Below, piece after piece: positions 48,854 through 59,643 of a DNA stretch of 64,000 bases. Source of the DNA: Brevundimonas sp. A19_0 (GTDB taxonomy: Bacteria; Pseudomonadota; Alphaproteobacteria; Caulobacterales; Caulobacteraceae). The notes beneath the pieces were generated by a model. The model searched no databases. It saw only the letters and a list, made by a program, of their open reading frames with translations, and was not told where the DNA came from. The position numbers and the translations under genes were made by a program. Positions within the stretch are counted from its first letter, which is position 1; every line of letters starts with the position of its first letter. The stretch lies in assembly GCF_017744255.1 (NCBI RefSeq), contig NZ_JAGHQP010000010.1, forward strand, positions 34,859-98,858. The letters are read 5' to 3'.

Positions 48854-50288
48854 ACTGCTGCCGATACGTCTGGACGATGCGCTGGGCGATGATGTTCAGC
48901 GCCAGGGTGACCACGAACAGGGTCAGGCCCAGGCCGAAGGCCGCCAGCGTCTTGGTCGAGTTGAACTCCTGGTCCCCGGTCAGCAGGGTCACGATCTGCA
49001 CCGTCACCGTGGTGACCGTGTCCAGGGGATTGAGCGTCAGGCGCGCGGCCAGGCCCGCAGCCATGGTCACGATCATCGTCTCGCCGATGGCCCGCGACAT
49101 GGCCAGCAGCAGGGCCCCTGCCACACCCGGCAGGGCGGCGGGCATCAGCACCCGGCTGACGGTCTCGGACTTGGTCGCCCCCATGGCATAGGACCCGTCG
49201 CGCAGGGACTGCGGCACGGCGTTGAGGATATCGTCTGACAGGGACGAGACGAACGGGATCAGCATGATCCCCATGACGGCCCCGGCCACCAGCGCCATCT
49301 GGTTCTGGACCAGCATCAGATACTGCCCCAGCCCGTCCAGCGGCCCGCCGACCAGCCAGCGCCCCAGGGTGTTAAAGCCCTCGCGAAAGGCCGGTCCCAC
49401 CGTAAGCGCGGCAAAGAAGCCGTAGACCACGGTCGGCACCCCGGCCAGGATCTCCAGCACCGGCTTGATGATCGCGCGACTGGCGGCCCCGGCGTATTCC
49501 GACAGATAGATGGCCGCGAACAGGCCCACGGGCGCGGCCACGGCCATGGCGATCAGCATGATCAGGAAGGTCCCGGCGAACAGCGGCAGGGCGCCGAATG
49601 CCCCGGTCGAGCCCACCTGGTCGGCACGGATGGCGGTCTGCGGGCTCCACTGGGTGCCGAACAGGAACTCCGGCAGCGGCACGGCCGAGAAGAAGCGCGT
49701 CGCATCGATCAGCAGCGAGGCGATGATGCCGATGGTCGTCAGGATGGCGATGGCCGAACAGACCAGCAGCAGCCCCACGATCCAGCCTTCGACCCGGTTG
49801 CGCGCCCGGAAGTCCGGACGAATCCGCATGAAGGCGACCAGACCGCCCACCAGGCCGGCCAGCAGGGCTCCGACCACTCCGGCCCACATCAGGGTCGTCT
49901 GGATGCGGGCGGCCCGGGCGCCTTCGGGGGCCAGATGCTGGGCGACCTCCGGCTCCCAGATGGCCTGGGTCGCCTCTCCGTTGGCGACCCGCGCCGCATC
50001 GGCGACAAAGGCATTCTTGCGGAAGCCTTCGAGGCGCTCGACGGCCTCGGGCTGACCGGTCTGGATCAGCTGGTGCGAGATCGGGCCGGACAGGATCGAC
50101 AGGGCGATCAGCACGAACAGGGCCGGTGCCGCGACCCAGATCATCGCATAGGCCCCGTGCTGCACAGGGCGCGAGTGAGCCCGGGCCCGTCCGGTCAGGG
50201 CCTCGGCCCGACGCGCCGCCCGGCGCCGGCCCAGCACAAAGGCCGCCGCCGCCAGCAGGATCACGATCAGAAGGACAGTCAGGGTCAT
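48846..50288 (-). CDS. pstC: Phosphate ABC transporter permease PstC
   Basis: The second membrane subunit of the phosphate importer. The 480-residue product is longer than E. coli PstC (about 319) because of an N-terminal part with extra helices (residues 1-200, for example VLLIVILLAAAAFVLGRRRA). The core shows GALPLFAGTFLIMLIAMAVA, GLFAAIYLSEYAGAASRAII, VLEILAGVPTVVYGFFAALT (the PstC VPTVVYG motif), and the EAA loop LRDGSYAMGATKSETVSRVLMPAALPG (in pieces: DGSYAMGATKSETVSRV, LMPAALPGV). The start is ATG 50288. A Pho box lies 85 bases upstream (50373-50401). The periplasmic phosphate-binding protein PstS is not encoded here. Confidence 0.95.
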   Translation of the reverse strand: MTLTVLLIVILLAAAAFVLGRRRAARRAEALTGRARAHSRPVQHGAYAMIWVAAPALFVLIALSILSGPISHQLIQTGQPEAVERLEGFRKNAFVADAARVANGEATQAIWEPEVAQHLAPEGARAARIQTTLMWAGVVGALLAGLVGGLVAFMRIRPDFRARNRVEGWIVGLLLVCSAIAILTTIGIIASLLIDATRFFSAVPLPEFLFGTQWSPQTAIRADQVGSTGAFGALPLFAGTFLIMLIAMAVAAPVGLFAAIYLSEYAGAASRAIIKPVLEILAGVPTVVYGFFAALTVGPAFREGFNTLGRWLVGGPLDGLGQYLMLVQNQMALVAGAVMGIMLIPFVSSLSDDILNAVPQSLRDGSYAMGATKSETVSRVLMPAALPGVAGALLLAMSRAIGETMIVTMAAGLAARLTLNPLDTVTTVTVQIVTLLTGDQEFNSTKTLAAFGLGLTLFVVTLALNIIAQRIVQTYRQQYD

Positions 50289-50372
50289 CGAGGTCCGCGA
50301 TACGGGGAATCAGGTCGCCGTTCGGGCCACCATGAAAGTGCGCGGACCCTGCCCGCGATTGGTCAGCGGATT

Positions 50373-50401
50373 ACGACGGGTCCATGACAGTTCGGTTACA
50401 C
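50373..50401 (-). promoter_or_regulatory. Pho box upstream of pstC
   Basis: On the minus strand, three 7-mers GTGTAAC, CTGTCAT and CCGTCGT are each separated by 4 bases (CGAA, GGAC), the 11-base periodicity of PhoB binding. CTGTCAT is an exact half-site. The first repeat overlaps the phoR stop codon, so PhoB probably drives pstCAB-phoU-phoB from within the end of phoR. Confidence 0.72.
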
Positions 50402-51805
50402 CGTCAGAGGTTCTGTCACAGCCGTGCGATTCGACAGGGGAAAGAAGGCGGTAAAGGCCGCGCCCTCACCGGGCACGCTCTCGACGACCAGCCCGCCGCG
50501 GTGCCGGTTCACAATATGTTTGACGATCGCAAGACCCAGGCCGGTGCCGGGTCGTTCGCCGCTCTTCTGGCCCTCGACCCGATAGAATCGCTCGGTCAGG
50601 CGCGGCAGGTGCTCGCGCGACATGCCCGGCCCGTGGTCGCGTACCGTCACGGCGGCATAGGTCAGCTCCTCACCGCGGTCCGGCGTCAGCAGCGGCAGGC
50701 GCGCGGCCCCCGTCATCCGCGACGCGGCGGCCTCGGCAGGCGTCAGTCCGGTCCGGATGTCCACCTCTATCCGGCCGTCGCGCGGCGAATATTTGATCGC
50801 ATTGTCGATCAGGTTCTGGATCACCTGGACGATCTCGTCCCGCTCGCCACGGATGCGGACGGCGTCTTCCGGGGCTGCCACCTCGATTTCCACGCCCTGC
50901 TGCTGGGTCAGCACGCTCAGGGCGTCCACCACATCCGTGGTCGCCCGGCCCAGATCCAGATGCCCGGACGGCGGGACGTGCTCGTTCAACTCGATCCGGC
51001 TCAGCGACAGCAAATCCGCGACCAGTCGCGACATCCGTTCCGCCTGGGCCGCCATGATGTCGAGGAAGCGATCGCGGGCCACCGAATCCTCGCGCGCATG
51101 CCCCTTCAGCGTCTCGATGAAGCCGGACAGCGAGGCCAGCGGCGTCCTCAGCTCATGGCTGGCATTCGCGAGGAAATCGACCCGCATCAGCTCCATGCGC
51201 CGTACATCCGTCTCGTCGCGCAGCCGCACCAGCGCCAGCGTCTCGCTGGCCGATGCCGGCAGCGGCCGGGTCATCGCCCGCCAGTGCCGGGCCTGGACCC
51301 CGCCCGAGTCGAAATTGGTCTCGCGGCTGACCCCGCCGAACAGGGCCTCATCCACCGCTTCCAGCAGGGCCGGATCGCGCAGCGCCGAAACCAGAATGGC
51401 CCCCTCGCGCGGGATCCGCAGCAGATCGCGCGCCGCCCGGTTGGCCAGCACCACCCGGCGCCCGGCCATGTCGTCGGGCTCTCCGCCCCGCACGACCAGC
51501 AGCGGGTCGCTGACGGTTTCGAACACCTCTTCGAGCAGGGCAATCGGACCGGCCGGGCGGGTCTCGTCACGGGTGCCCCCGTCCGAATCCTCATTCCCTT
51601 CCGGCATGACGGGCCTCTGATTGGCGACCAGCCAGGTGGTGACCGCCACCAGCAGCGCACCACCGACCAAAGGCGCCGCATGGGCCGGATCGTAGACTGC
51701 CAGCGCCAGCAGGATCAGCACCGCCAGCCCCCCGGACGCCCCGGCCGTCCACAGGCGTGACCCGGGCGACGGCACGACGGGCGAAGAGGTCTGGACGTCA
51801 GGCAT
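50396..51805 (-). CDS. phoR: Phosphate regulon sensor histidine kinase PhoR
   Basis: PhoR phosphorylates PhoB under phosphate limitation. The 469-residue product has two transmembrane helices (about 20-38 and 45-62, with a very short loop), a PAS-like domain (LLEEVFETVSDPLLVVRGG with VVLANRAARDLLRIPREGAI), and the catalytic core: the H-box LANASHELRTPLASLSGFIE (His near 216), the N-box IQNLIDNAIKYSPRDGRI, the G1 box RDHGPGMSREHLPRLTERFY and the G2 box GTGLGLAIVKHIVNRHRGGL. The minimal periplasmic loop is typical, because PhoR senses through PstCAB-PhoU rather than a ligand. It is upstream of pstC with 107 bases between. Confidence 0.95.
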   Translation of the reverse strand: MPDVQTSSPVVPSPGSRLWTAGASGGLAVLILLALAVYDPAHAAPLVGGALLVAVTTWLVANQRPVMPEGNEDSDGGTRDETRPAGPIALLEEVFETVSDPLLVVRGGEPDDMAGRRVVLANRAARDLLRIPREGAILVSALRDPALLEAVDEALFGGVSRETNFDSGGVQARHWRAMTRPLPASASETLALVRLRDETDVRRMELMRVDFLANASHELRTPLASLSGFIETLKGHAREDSVARDRFLDIMAAQAERMSRLVADLLSLSRIELNEHVPPSGHLDLGRATTDVVDALSVLTQQQGVEIEVAAPEDAVRIRGERDEIVQVIQNLIDNAIKYSPRDGRIEVDIRTGLTPAEAAASRMTGAARLPLLTPDRGEELTYAAVTVRDHGPGMSREHLPRLTERFYRVEGQKSGERPGTGLGLAIVKHIVNRHRGGLVVESVPGEGAAFTAFFPLSNRTAVTEPLTV

Positions 51806-51931
51806 GCCCTGTGATGCGCGGGAAGTGTGAAATCCGCAAGACAGCCTTTGGCGCTGCGGGAATTGCCCGAACGCACGGAATATTCACGACTCCGGCCTAG
51901 CTTCCCCCGCGAACAGGGGAATGGCGTCTAC

Positions 51932-54204
51932 GTGAATACCGTACTGCTCTGTCTGACGACCCAGCACCACTGGGTGATGGTCGCTCTTGCGGCCACCGTC
52001 TGTCTGGGCGGCCTCGTGACGGCGATGTCGGTGTACGAGCGCGCGCGCCGGTCACGCGGTCAGACGCGGGTAGCGTTCGGTGCCGGGTCCGTCGTCACGG
52101 GCGGGCTGGCGGTCTGGACCACCCACTTCACCAGCATGCTCGGCTATGACCCCGGCATCCCGCTGGCCTATGACATGGGCCTGACCTTTGCCTCGCTCGC
52201 CCTCGCCCTGGGGGCGGCGTCGGGCACCGCCCTGATCGCCCTGGCCGGCAAGAGCACGCTCGCCGCGCGCATCCTCGCCGGCCTGTTCGGCATCTGCGGC
52301 GTGGCCGCCATGCACTTTGTCGGCATGTGGGCCCTGCGCATGCCCGGCACCCTGAGCTGGGACCCGGCGCTGGTCGCTACTGCCCTGCTCACAAGCATGG
52401 GCTTGGCCACCGTCGCAGGCTGGCTCCATTCCCGGGGCGGCTGGAAATTCACCCTGGGCGCAGCGTTCACCGGCACCCTGGCCGTCAGCGCGCTCCACTT
52501 CATCGCCATGGGCGCGTCCACCATAACGCCGGATCCGTCGATCACTGTCGTAGGGGCCGCCTATTACGGCGCCGAAGTACTGGGCGTGATCGCCTCGGCC
52601 ATCGGCCTCCTCGTGGTGGCGGCAGCGGCCTCAACCGGACTGACCTACTGGTCGCGCACCAGCGCCCTGCGCCAGTTGCGTGAAGCCATCGATGCCATGC
52701 CCGACGGCCTCGGCTTCTATGACTCCCAGGACCGGCTGGTCCTGTGGAATGCCCGCTACGCCGAGGTGAATCCCGAGCTTTGCTCCAGGCTCGAGCGGGG
52801 CATGACCTTCCGCGAGATCCTCGAGATCGGCATTTCCGAAGGCCTCTACCAGGAGGCCATCGGGCGCGAGGAGGAATGGATCGCCAGCCGCATCGAGGCG
52901 CGCAAGAGCCTGTCCAGCACCCTGGAGCAATCCATCGCCGGCAATCGCTGGCTGCGGGTCCAGGACCGGATGACGGCCGCCGGCGGCATCGTCACGGCGG
53001 TCAATGACATCACCGAGCTCAAGCGCGACGCCCAGGCCCTCGCCGAGGCCCGCGACGCCGCCGAGGCGGCCAATGCCGCCAAGAGCCAGTTCCTCGCCAA
53101 TATGAGCCACGAGATTCGCACGCCCCTGAACGGCGTCATCGGCGTGGCCCAGGCCCTTTCGCACACCAACCTCAGCGAAGAGCAGCGCAACATGCTCAAG
53201 CTGATCGACGCTTCGGGCCGCACGCTCCAGATCCTGCTCAGCGACATCCTCGACCTCGCCCGGGTCGAATCCGGGCGACTGCAGCTGACGCCCGAACCCA
53301 TGGACCTGCATCTGGCGGTCGAGGAAGCGGCCCAGCTTTACGCCGAAAGCGCCCGCGAGAAGGGCCTCCAGTACATGGTCGAGATCGCCGACGACTGCCC
53401 CCGCTGGATCGAGGGCGATGTGGTCCGGCTGAAGCAGATCCTGACCAACCTCGTATCCAATGCCGTGAAATTCACCGCCGAGGGCATGGTCCAGCTGACG
53501 ATCGGCGCGGCCGTAGAAGCCAGTGGTCGCGAGACCCTGAGGCTGGCCGTGTCGGACACCGGCATCGGCTTCGACGCCGCCACCCGCGACCGGCTGTTCA
53601 GCCGCTTCGAACAGGCCGACGGCGGTATTACCCGCCAGTTCGGGGGCTCGGGCCTCGGCCTCGCCATCTGCCGCCAGCTGGCGGAAATGATGGGCGGCAC
53701 CCTCGATTGCGAGAGCGAGCCCGGCGGCGGGGCCTGCTTCATGTTGTCAGTCCCGCTCAAGCGGGTCGCCGCGCCGGTGGCCGAGGCGCCTGCCGCCCCT
53801 GTGGCCGAAAGCCGCGAGGGTCTCACCATTCTGGTCGCCGACGACCATCCCACCAACCGCAAGGTGGTCGAGCTGATCCTGTCCCAGGTCGGCGCCCGCA
53901 TGGTTCTGGTCGAAAACGGTCAGCAAGCCGTCGACGCCTATCGCGAGGACCGCTTCGACATCGTCCTGATGGATATGCAGATGCCGGTGATGGACGGCCT
54001 GACCGCCACGCGGGAAATCCGGTCAATCGAGGCCAGTGACGGGCGCGGGCGCACCCCGGTTGTCATGCTGACCGCCAACGCCCTGGCCGAGCACGTGGCC
54101 GCCGCCCAGGCCGCCGGCGCCGACCGCCATCTGGCCAAGCCCTTCGACGCGGCCGAGCTGATCGAGACCGTCACCCAGCTTCCCGAACAGGCGCGTCAGG
54201 CGGC

Positions 54205-54208
<4 letters not shown>
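51932..54208 (+). CDS. MHYT-domain hybrid sensor histidine kinase
   Basis: A 758-residue hybrid kinase. The N-terminal MHYT membrane domain (about 10-240) shows the repeating Met/His motif in degenerate form: WTTHFTSMLGYDP, AAMHFVGMWALRMPG and SALHFIAMGASTITPDP. Such sites are proposed to bind copper and to sense O2 or NO. A PAS-like region (about 250-370, IDAMPDGLGFYDSQDRLVLW) follows, then HisKA with the H-box NMSHEIRTPLNGVIGVAQAL (His near 394), HATPase_c (NLVSNAVKFTA, SDTGIGFDAATRDRLFSRFE, GGSGLGLAICRQLAEMMGG), and a receiver domain (VLMDMQMPVMDGLTATREI with phospho-Asp, and AKPFDAAEL). The start is GTG 51932, weakly supported. It is divergent from phoR. Confidence 0.88.
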
Positions 54209-55482
<1,274 letters not shown>

Positions 55483-55573
55483 GCCCGCGACATGACGGCA
55501 CGGGGCCGTGGGGTCAAGCCGCCCGTCCCCAACATTGCCTGCCCGACCTCCGGGGGGCTAAGCCTGAGGGCAC

Positions 55574-57046
55574 ATGACCGACGATTCCTATGCCTTCGAG
55601 GGGACCGCCCCGGCCGCTCCGACCACCGGCGACAACAATCCCGCCGTCTCGATCTCCGAGCTGGCCTTCGCCCTCAAGCGCACGCTGGAGGACCGGTTCG
55701 GCCATGTCCGGCTGCGGGGTGAGATTTCCAAGGTCAACCGCCATGCCTCGGGCCACGTCTATCTGACGCTCAAGGACGACAAGGCCTCCCTGGACGGCGT
55801 CGTCTGGAAGGGACAGGTGCGCGGCCTGTCGATCCAGCCCGAAACGGGGCTGGAGGTCGTCGTGACCGGCAAGATCACCAGCTATCCCGCCCGTTCCAGC
55901 TACCAGATCGTCATCGACAGCATGGAAGCCGCAGGCGCCGGGGCCCTGCTGGCCCAGCTGGAGCGGCTCAAGGCGAAACTGCGCGAGGAGGGCCTGTTCG
56001 AACCGGGCCGCAAGAGCGCCCTGCCCCGCTATCCGCGCGTGATCGGCGTGATCACCAGTCCGACCGGCGCCGTCATCCGCGACATCCTGCACCGCATCCG
56101 CGAGCGCTGGCCCTGTCATGTGCTGGTCTGGCCCGTCGTCGTCCAGGGCGAGGTCGCGGCGCGTCAGGTGGCCGCCGCCATCCGGGGGTTCGAGGCCCTG
56201 CCCGCCACAGGCCCCATCCCCCGTCCCGACGTACTGGTCGTGGCGCGCGGCGGAGGCTCGGTCGAGGATCTCTGGCCCTTCAACGATGAAGACCTGGCCC
56301 GGACGGTCGCGGCCTGTTCCATCCCGCTGGTCTCGGCCGTGGGGCACGAGACCGACACCACACTGATCGACTTTGTCTCCGACCGCCGCGCGCCCACCCC
56401 GACCGGGGCCGCCGAAATCCTGACGCCCGTCCGCGCCGAACTGGTCGCCACCCTCGCCGACCTGGAGCGCAGGCGCCTGCAGGGTGCTGCCCGCCTGATC
56501 GAGGACCGTCGCACCCGGCTGCGCGCCACCGCCCGGGGCCTGCCCAAGCGGCCAGAGGACCTGCTGGGACTGGCGCGCCAGCGGCTGGACCACGCCTCCA
56601 GCCGACTCGGCTCGGCGCTGGGCAAGAATGTCGCCGTCCACCAGCACCGCCTCGCCGTCCTGCAGGGCCGGCTGGGTCGCGGCCTGCTCGACCGGGGGCT
56701 GGAGCGTCGCGCCACCCGCCTGGCCACCCTGTCCGAAAAGCTGGCGACACCGCCCCGCGCGCTCGACCGCGGCACCCAGTCGCTGATCGCCCTGTCCCGC
56801 GCGCTGAACACCCTGAACCCGCGCACGCCCAAGCCCGGCTTCGTCCGGGTCGAGGACGACGCCGGCGCCTGGTTGACCTCGGCTGGCGACGTCGCCCCGG
56901 GTCAGGCCCTGTCGCTGGCCTTCGCCGACGGGCGGGTCGGTGCCACGGCCGACGGCGGCGACAGTGAGGCTCGCCCGGCCGCGCCGCCCGCGCCCCGCCC
57001 GCGCAAACCGGCCGCGCCCCCGCCCGAACAGGGCGATCTTTTCTAA
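55574..57046 (+). CDS. xseA: Exodeoxyribonuclease VII large subunit
   Basis: XseA with XseB forms exonuclease VII, which degrades single-stranded DNA. The 490-residue product has an N-terminal OB-fold ([40 protein letters not shown]), then the catalytic core [40 protein letters not shown], and [20 protein letters not shown] with [12 protein letters not shown] long coiled-coil region (about 300-420) follows, and the last 45 residues are Pro/Ala-rich. The start is ATG 55574, with GAGGG upstream. xseB is not next to it. The DUF2093 gene follows 26 bases downstream, as it does in many related genomes. Confidence 0.95.
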   Translation: MTDDSYAFEGTAPAAPTTGDNNPAVSISELAFALKRTLEDRFGHVRLRGEISKVNRHASGHVYLTLKDDKASLDGVVWKGQVRGLSIQPETGLEVVVTGKITSYPARSSYQIVIDSMEAAGAGALLAQLERLKAKLREEGLFEPGRKSALPRYPRVIGVITSPTGAVIRDILHRIRERWPCHVLVWPVVVQGEVAARQVAAAIRGFEALPATGPIPRPDVLVVARGGGSVEDLWPFNDEDLARTVAACSIPLVSAVGHETDTTLIDFVSDRRAPTPTGAAEILTPVRAELVATLADLERRRLQGAARLIEDRRTRLRATARGLPKRPEDLLGLARQRLDHASSRLGSALGKNVAVHQHRLAVLQGRLGRGLLDRGLERRATRLATLSEKLATPPRALDRGTQSLIALSRALNTLNPRTPKPGFVRVEDDAGAWLTSAGDVAPGQALSLAFADGRVGATADGGDSEARPAAPPAPRPRKPAAPPPEQGDLF

Positions 57047-57072
57047 TCCATCCGAGGCGCTAGACTGCCCTC

Positions 57073-57300
57073 ATGGACGTCAGGGGCGACAGGACCGGCC
57101 AGAGCCGGGTGGGGGGGCAGGAAGCGCGGCTGCGCTATGCCCACGGGGATTTCGTGATCATGACGGGGGGCGCATTCGTGCGCTGCGCGGTCACCGGCCG
57201 CCCCATCCCGCTCGAGGCCCTGCGCTACTGGAGCGTCGAGCGTCAGGAGGCCTATTTCGGTCCCGACGAGGCGGCCCAGAGTCTGGCCGGGCGGTCATGA
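57073..57300 (+). CDS. DUF2093 small protein
   Basis: A 75-residue protein with the DUF2093 core: EARLRYAHGDFVIMTGGAFV, then RCAVTGRPIPLEALRYWSVE and RQEAYFGPDEAAQSL. One Cys stands in the RCAVTG motif. The function is unknown. The order xseA - DUF2093 - M23 peptidase suggests a conserved block, and the next gene overlaps its stop by four bases (ATGA), so translation is coupled. The start is ATG 57073, without a clear ribosome site. Confidence 0.88.
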   Translation: MDVRGDRTGQSRVGGQEARLRYAHGDFVIMTGGAFVRCAVTGRPIPLEALRYWSVERQEAYFGPDEAAQSLAGRS

Positions 57301-58127
57301 CCCTGGATCGCCGCGCCCTGCTGGGCGGGATGGCGGTCAGCGGCCTGCTGACCTCCGGTGCGCAGGCCCAGGCCAACCCCCTGAACCTGCGGGGCCGGGC
57401 CGTTCAGGGCGGCCATATGATCGGACGCACCTGGCCGCATGCCCTGATCTTCGTCGATGGAGAGGCCCTGACCACGGCCTCGACCGACGGCTGGTTCATC
57501 GTCGGCTTCGACCGCGACGGTCCGCTGACCACCCGCATCACCGCCCGGTCGGCTGCGCAGGAAACCTCCGCCGAGCTCACCCTGTCCGAGGGGCTGTTTC
57601 CCAGCCACAGCATCAACGGCCTGCCGCAATCGACCGTCACGCCCGACGACCCGGCGCTCATTGAGCGCATCCGTGCCGAGGCCCAGGTCAAGGCCGACGG
57701 CTATGCCAGCCGGCTGGATGCCGACTTCTTCCGTGACGGCTTTTCGCCGCCCCTCGAGACGATGCGGGTGACCAGCGCCTGGGGCAGCCAGCGGATCCTG
57801 AACGGCACCCCGGCCCGGCCTCACTACGGCATCGACCTGGCGGCTCCCACCGGCGCCCCGATCACCGCGCCGGCCGCCGGCCGTGTCACTCTTGCCGAGC
57901 CGGACTTTCACTACGAGGGCGGCCTCGTCTTCATCGACCACGGTCAGGGCCTGATCACCGCCTATCTGCACCAGTCCCGGCTGGAGGTGGCCACCGGTCA
58001 GGACGTCTATCGTGGCCAGCTGATCGGCCGGGTCGGCGCCCGGGGCCGGGCCACAGGCCCCCACCTGTGCTGGCGGATGAAGTGGCGCGACCGCAATCTC
58101 GACCCGTCCCTGCTGCTGCGCACCTGA
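57297..58127 (+). CDS. M23-family peptidase with HxC in place of the HxH motif
   Basis: A 276-residue exported protein. The signal peptide (MTLDRRALLGGMAVSGLLTS, then GAQAQ) has a twin-arginine style, followed by an N-terminal Ig-like region (about 30-150) and the LytM domain (about 155-270): VTSAWGSQRILNG, the HYGIDLAAPTGAP block (HxxxD, about 179-183), VFIDHGQGLITAYLHQS and the C-terminal GPHLCWRMKW near 257-266. Classical LytM enzymes have HLH here, the last His being a zinc ligand. Here it is Cys, which might still bind zinc. The start is ATG 57297, overlapping DUF2093. It is probably envelope-located. Confidence 0.85.
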   Translation: MTLDRRALLGGMAVSGLLTSGAQAQANPLNLRGRAVQGGHMIGRTWPHALIFVDGEALTTASTDGWFIVGFDRDGPLTTRITARSAAQETSAELTLSEGLFPSHSINGLPQSTVTPDDPALIERIRAEAQVKADGYASRLDADFFRDGFSPPLETMRVTSAWGSQRILNGTPARPHYGIDLAAPTGAPITAPAAGRVTLAEPDFHYEGGLVFIDHGQGLITAYLHQSRLEVATGQDVYRGQLIGRVGARGRATGPHLCWRMKWRDRNLDPSLLLRT

Positions 58128-58228
58128 GCCCCCCGTACGAATTTCTTGTCCTCGACCCGGACGTCTTTCGTGACTAGGATGCCGCTTCGTCGCCCCGTTC
58201 CGGGCCCCAGCCTCAGCCTGAAAATTTC

Positions 58229-58738
58229 ATGTCTTCCCTACAGTCGATTCACATTCTCCTCGTGGACGACAACCAGCACATGCGCGCGATTACCTCGGCG
58301 ATCCTGCAGTCCGCCGGTATCCGCAAGATTCGCGAAATGCCCGACGGCTCGGCCGCGCTCGAGGCCCTGCGCAATGACGTGTTTGACCTCGCCATCGTCG
58401 ACTTCAACATGTTCCCGCTGGACGGGGTCGAGTTTACGCGCCTGGTCCGCAACAGCCCGGACAGCACCAATCCCTATCTGCCGATCATCATGATGACCGG
58501 CCATTCCGAGAAGAGCCGCGTGGTCGAGGCGCGCGACGCGGGCGTCACCGAATTCGTGGTCAAGCCGATCACGGCCAAGGCCATCCTCGAGCGGATGAAT
58601 GCGGTCATCTACAAGCCGCGCCCCTTCGTGAAGACCGACGGCTATTTCGGACCGGACCGCCGCCGCAGCGCAGCCAAGGGCTTCAAGGGCCCCTACCGCC
58701 GCTCGACCGACGTCCCGCCCGAGTCCAGCGAGGCATAG
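58229..58738 (+). CDS. Single-domain response regulator (CheY-like)
   Basis: A 169-residue receiver protein. The receiver domain occupies about 1-130: acidic pocket ILLVDDNQHMRAITSAILQS (Asp 12-13), phospho-Asp in DLAIVDFNMFPLDGVEFTRL (near 57), Thr in MMTGHSEKSRVVEARDAGV and Lys in EFVVKPITAKAILERMNAVI. No output domain follows; a C-terminal tail of about 40 residues (PDRRRSAAKGFKGPYRRS) is basic and may be disordered. Such proteins act by protein-protein contact in phosphorelays or motility. The partner is not adjacent. Its last 46 bases overlap the convergent LpxL-type gene. Confidence 0.88.
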   Translation: MSSLQSIHILLVDDNQHMRAITSAILQSAGIRKIREMPDGSAALEALRNDVFDLAIVDFNMFPLDGVEFTRLVRNSPDSTNPYLPIIMMTGHSEKSRVVEARDAGVTEFVVKPITAKAILERMNAVIYKPRPFVKTDGYFGPDRRRSAAKGFKGPYRRSTDVPPESSEA

Positions 58739-59643
58739 ACCCGGTCGGGCCAGCGCTTGTGCACCCAGAACCAGTCGACGGGGTGTTCGCGCACCCGTTC
58801 CTCGACGAAGGTGGTGATGGCCTGCACGCCGCGGGCAATGTCCTCGGTGCGATTGCCCGTCTGCTTCGGGTCAATCGGCTCATGCACCGTCAGGCGGAAC
58901 CGCACGCCCGGCAGCCGCGTCACCGACAGGGGCTGCAGCACCGTCCCGAACTTCAGTGCCAGCCGCGTCGGCCCCGGCGCCGCGTTGACCGGCTGGCCAA
59001 AGAAGATCGCCTCGGGCCCCTCTGAAAACTTCTGATCGTTCATCAGGGCGACCGACTCGCCGCGCGCCATTCCGGCCAGCAGCTCGCGCGCCCCGTCGCC
59101 GCCCTTGGGCGCGAACAGTTTGACCCCATAGCGCGCCCGCGCCTTGCGGATCTGCGCATCGACATAGGGATTGTTGGCCGCGCGATAGGTGATCTGGCAC
59201 GGCACACCCGCGCCCAGGATGGCCGCCGGCATCACCTCGAAACAGGCCAGGTGCCCCGAAACGAACACCACCGGCCGGCCGCTGTCGCGAATGGCGTGCA
59301 GCCGTTCCAGACCCACGATCTCGACCCGGCCCGAGTCGGGCGTCAGCTGGTCCATCACTGCCGTCTCGGCAAAGGTCCGCCCCGTCTGCTCCCAGCTGTC
59401 GCGGGCCAGCTGCTCGCGTGCCTCCGGCGTCATCTCGGGGAAGGCGATGCGCAGGTTGCGGATCACTGTGCGGTGGGTGCCCGTCTTCGGCCCCAGCCAG
59501 CGCAACAGACCCCCGCCGAAGGCCGAGGCCCGCTCCACCCCCATCAGCCGCAACAGGCCGATCAGGACGGCGAACCCCGCTGCCTCCAGCCGCCAGATCA
59601 GGTCCTGGCGAAGGCTGACAGGCTTGTCCGTCTCACCAGGCAA
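58693..59643 (-). CDS. Lipid A acyltransferase of the LpxL/HtrB type
   Basis: A membrane acyltransferase that adds a secondary acyl chain to lipid A. The 316-residue product has an N-terminal helix (LEAAGFAVLIGLLRLMGVER), the core GRPVVFVSGHLACFEVMPAA with the catalytic HxxxxE (His near 131, Glu five residues later), the block QITYRAANNPYVDAQIRKAR, and the ending EERVREHPVDWFWVHKRWPD (WFWVHKRW is a family hallmark). Start uncertain: TTG 59643, GTG 59655 and ATG 59667 are in frame. TTG is preferred because it overlaps the SDR stop by 11 bases and has GGTGG upstream. Co-transcribed with the SDR gene. Confidence 0.85.
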   Translation of the reverse strand: MPGETDKPVSLRQDLIWRLEAAGFAVLIGLLRLMGVERASAFGGGLLRWLGPKTGTHRTVIRNLRIAFPEMTPEAREQLARDSWEQTGRTFAETAVMDQLTPDSGRVEIVGLERLHAIRDSGRPVVFVSGHLACFEVMPAAILGAGVPCQITYRAANNPYVDAQIRKARARYGVKLFAPKGGDGARELLAGMARGESVALMNDQKFSEGPEAIFFGQPVNAAPGPTRLALKFGTVLQPLSVTRLPGVRFRLTVHEPIDPKQTGNRTEDIARGVQAITTFVEERVREHPVDWFWVHKRWPDRVYASLDSGGTSVERR

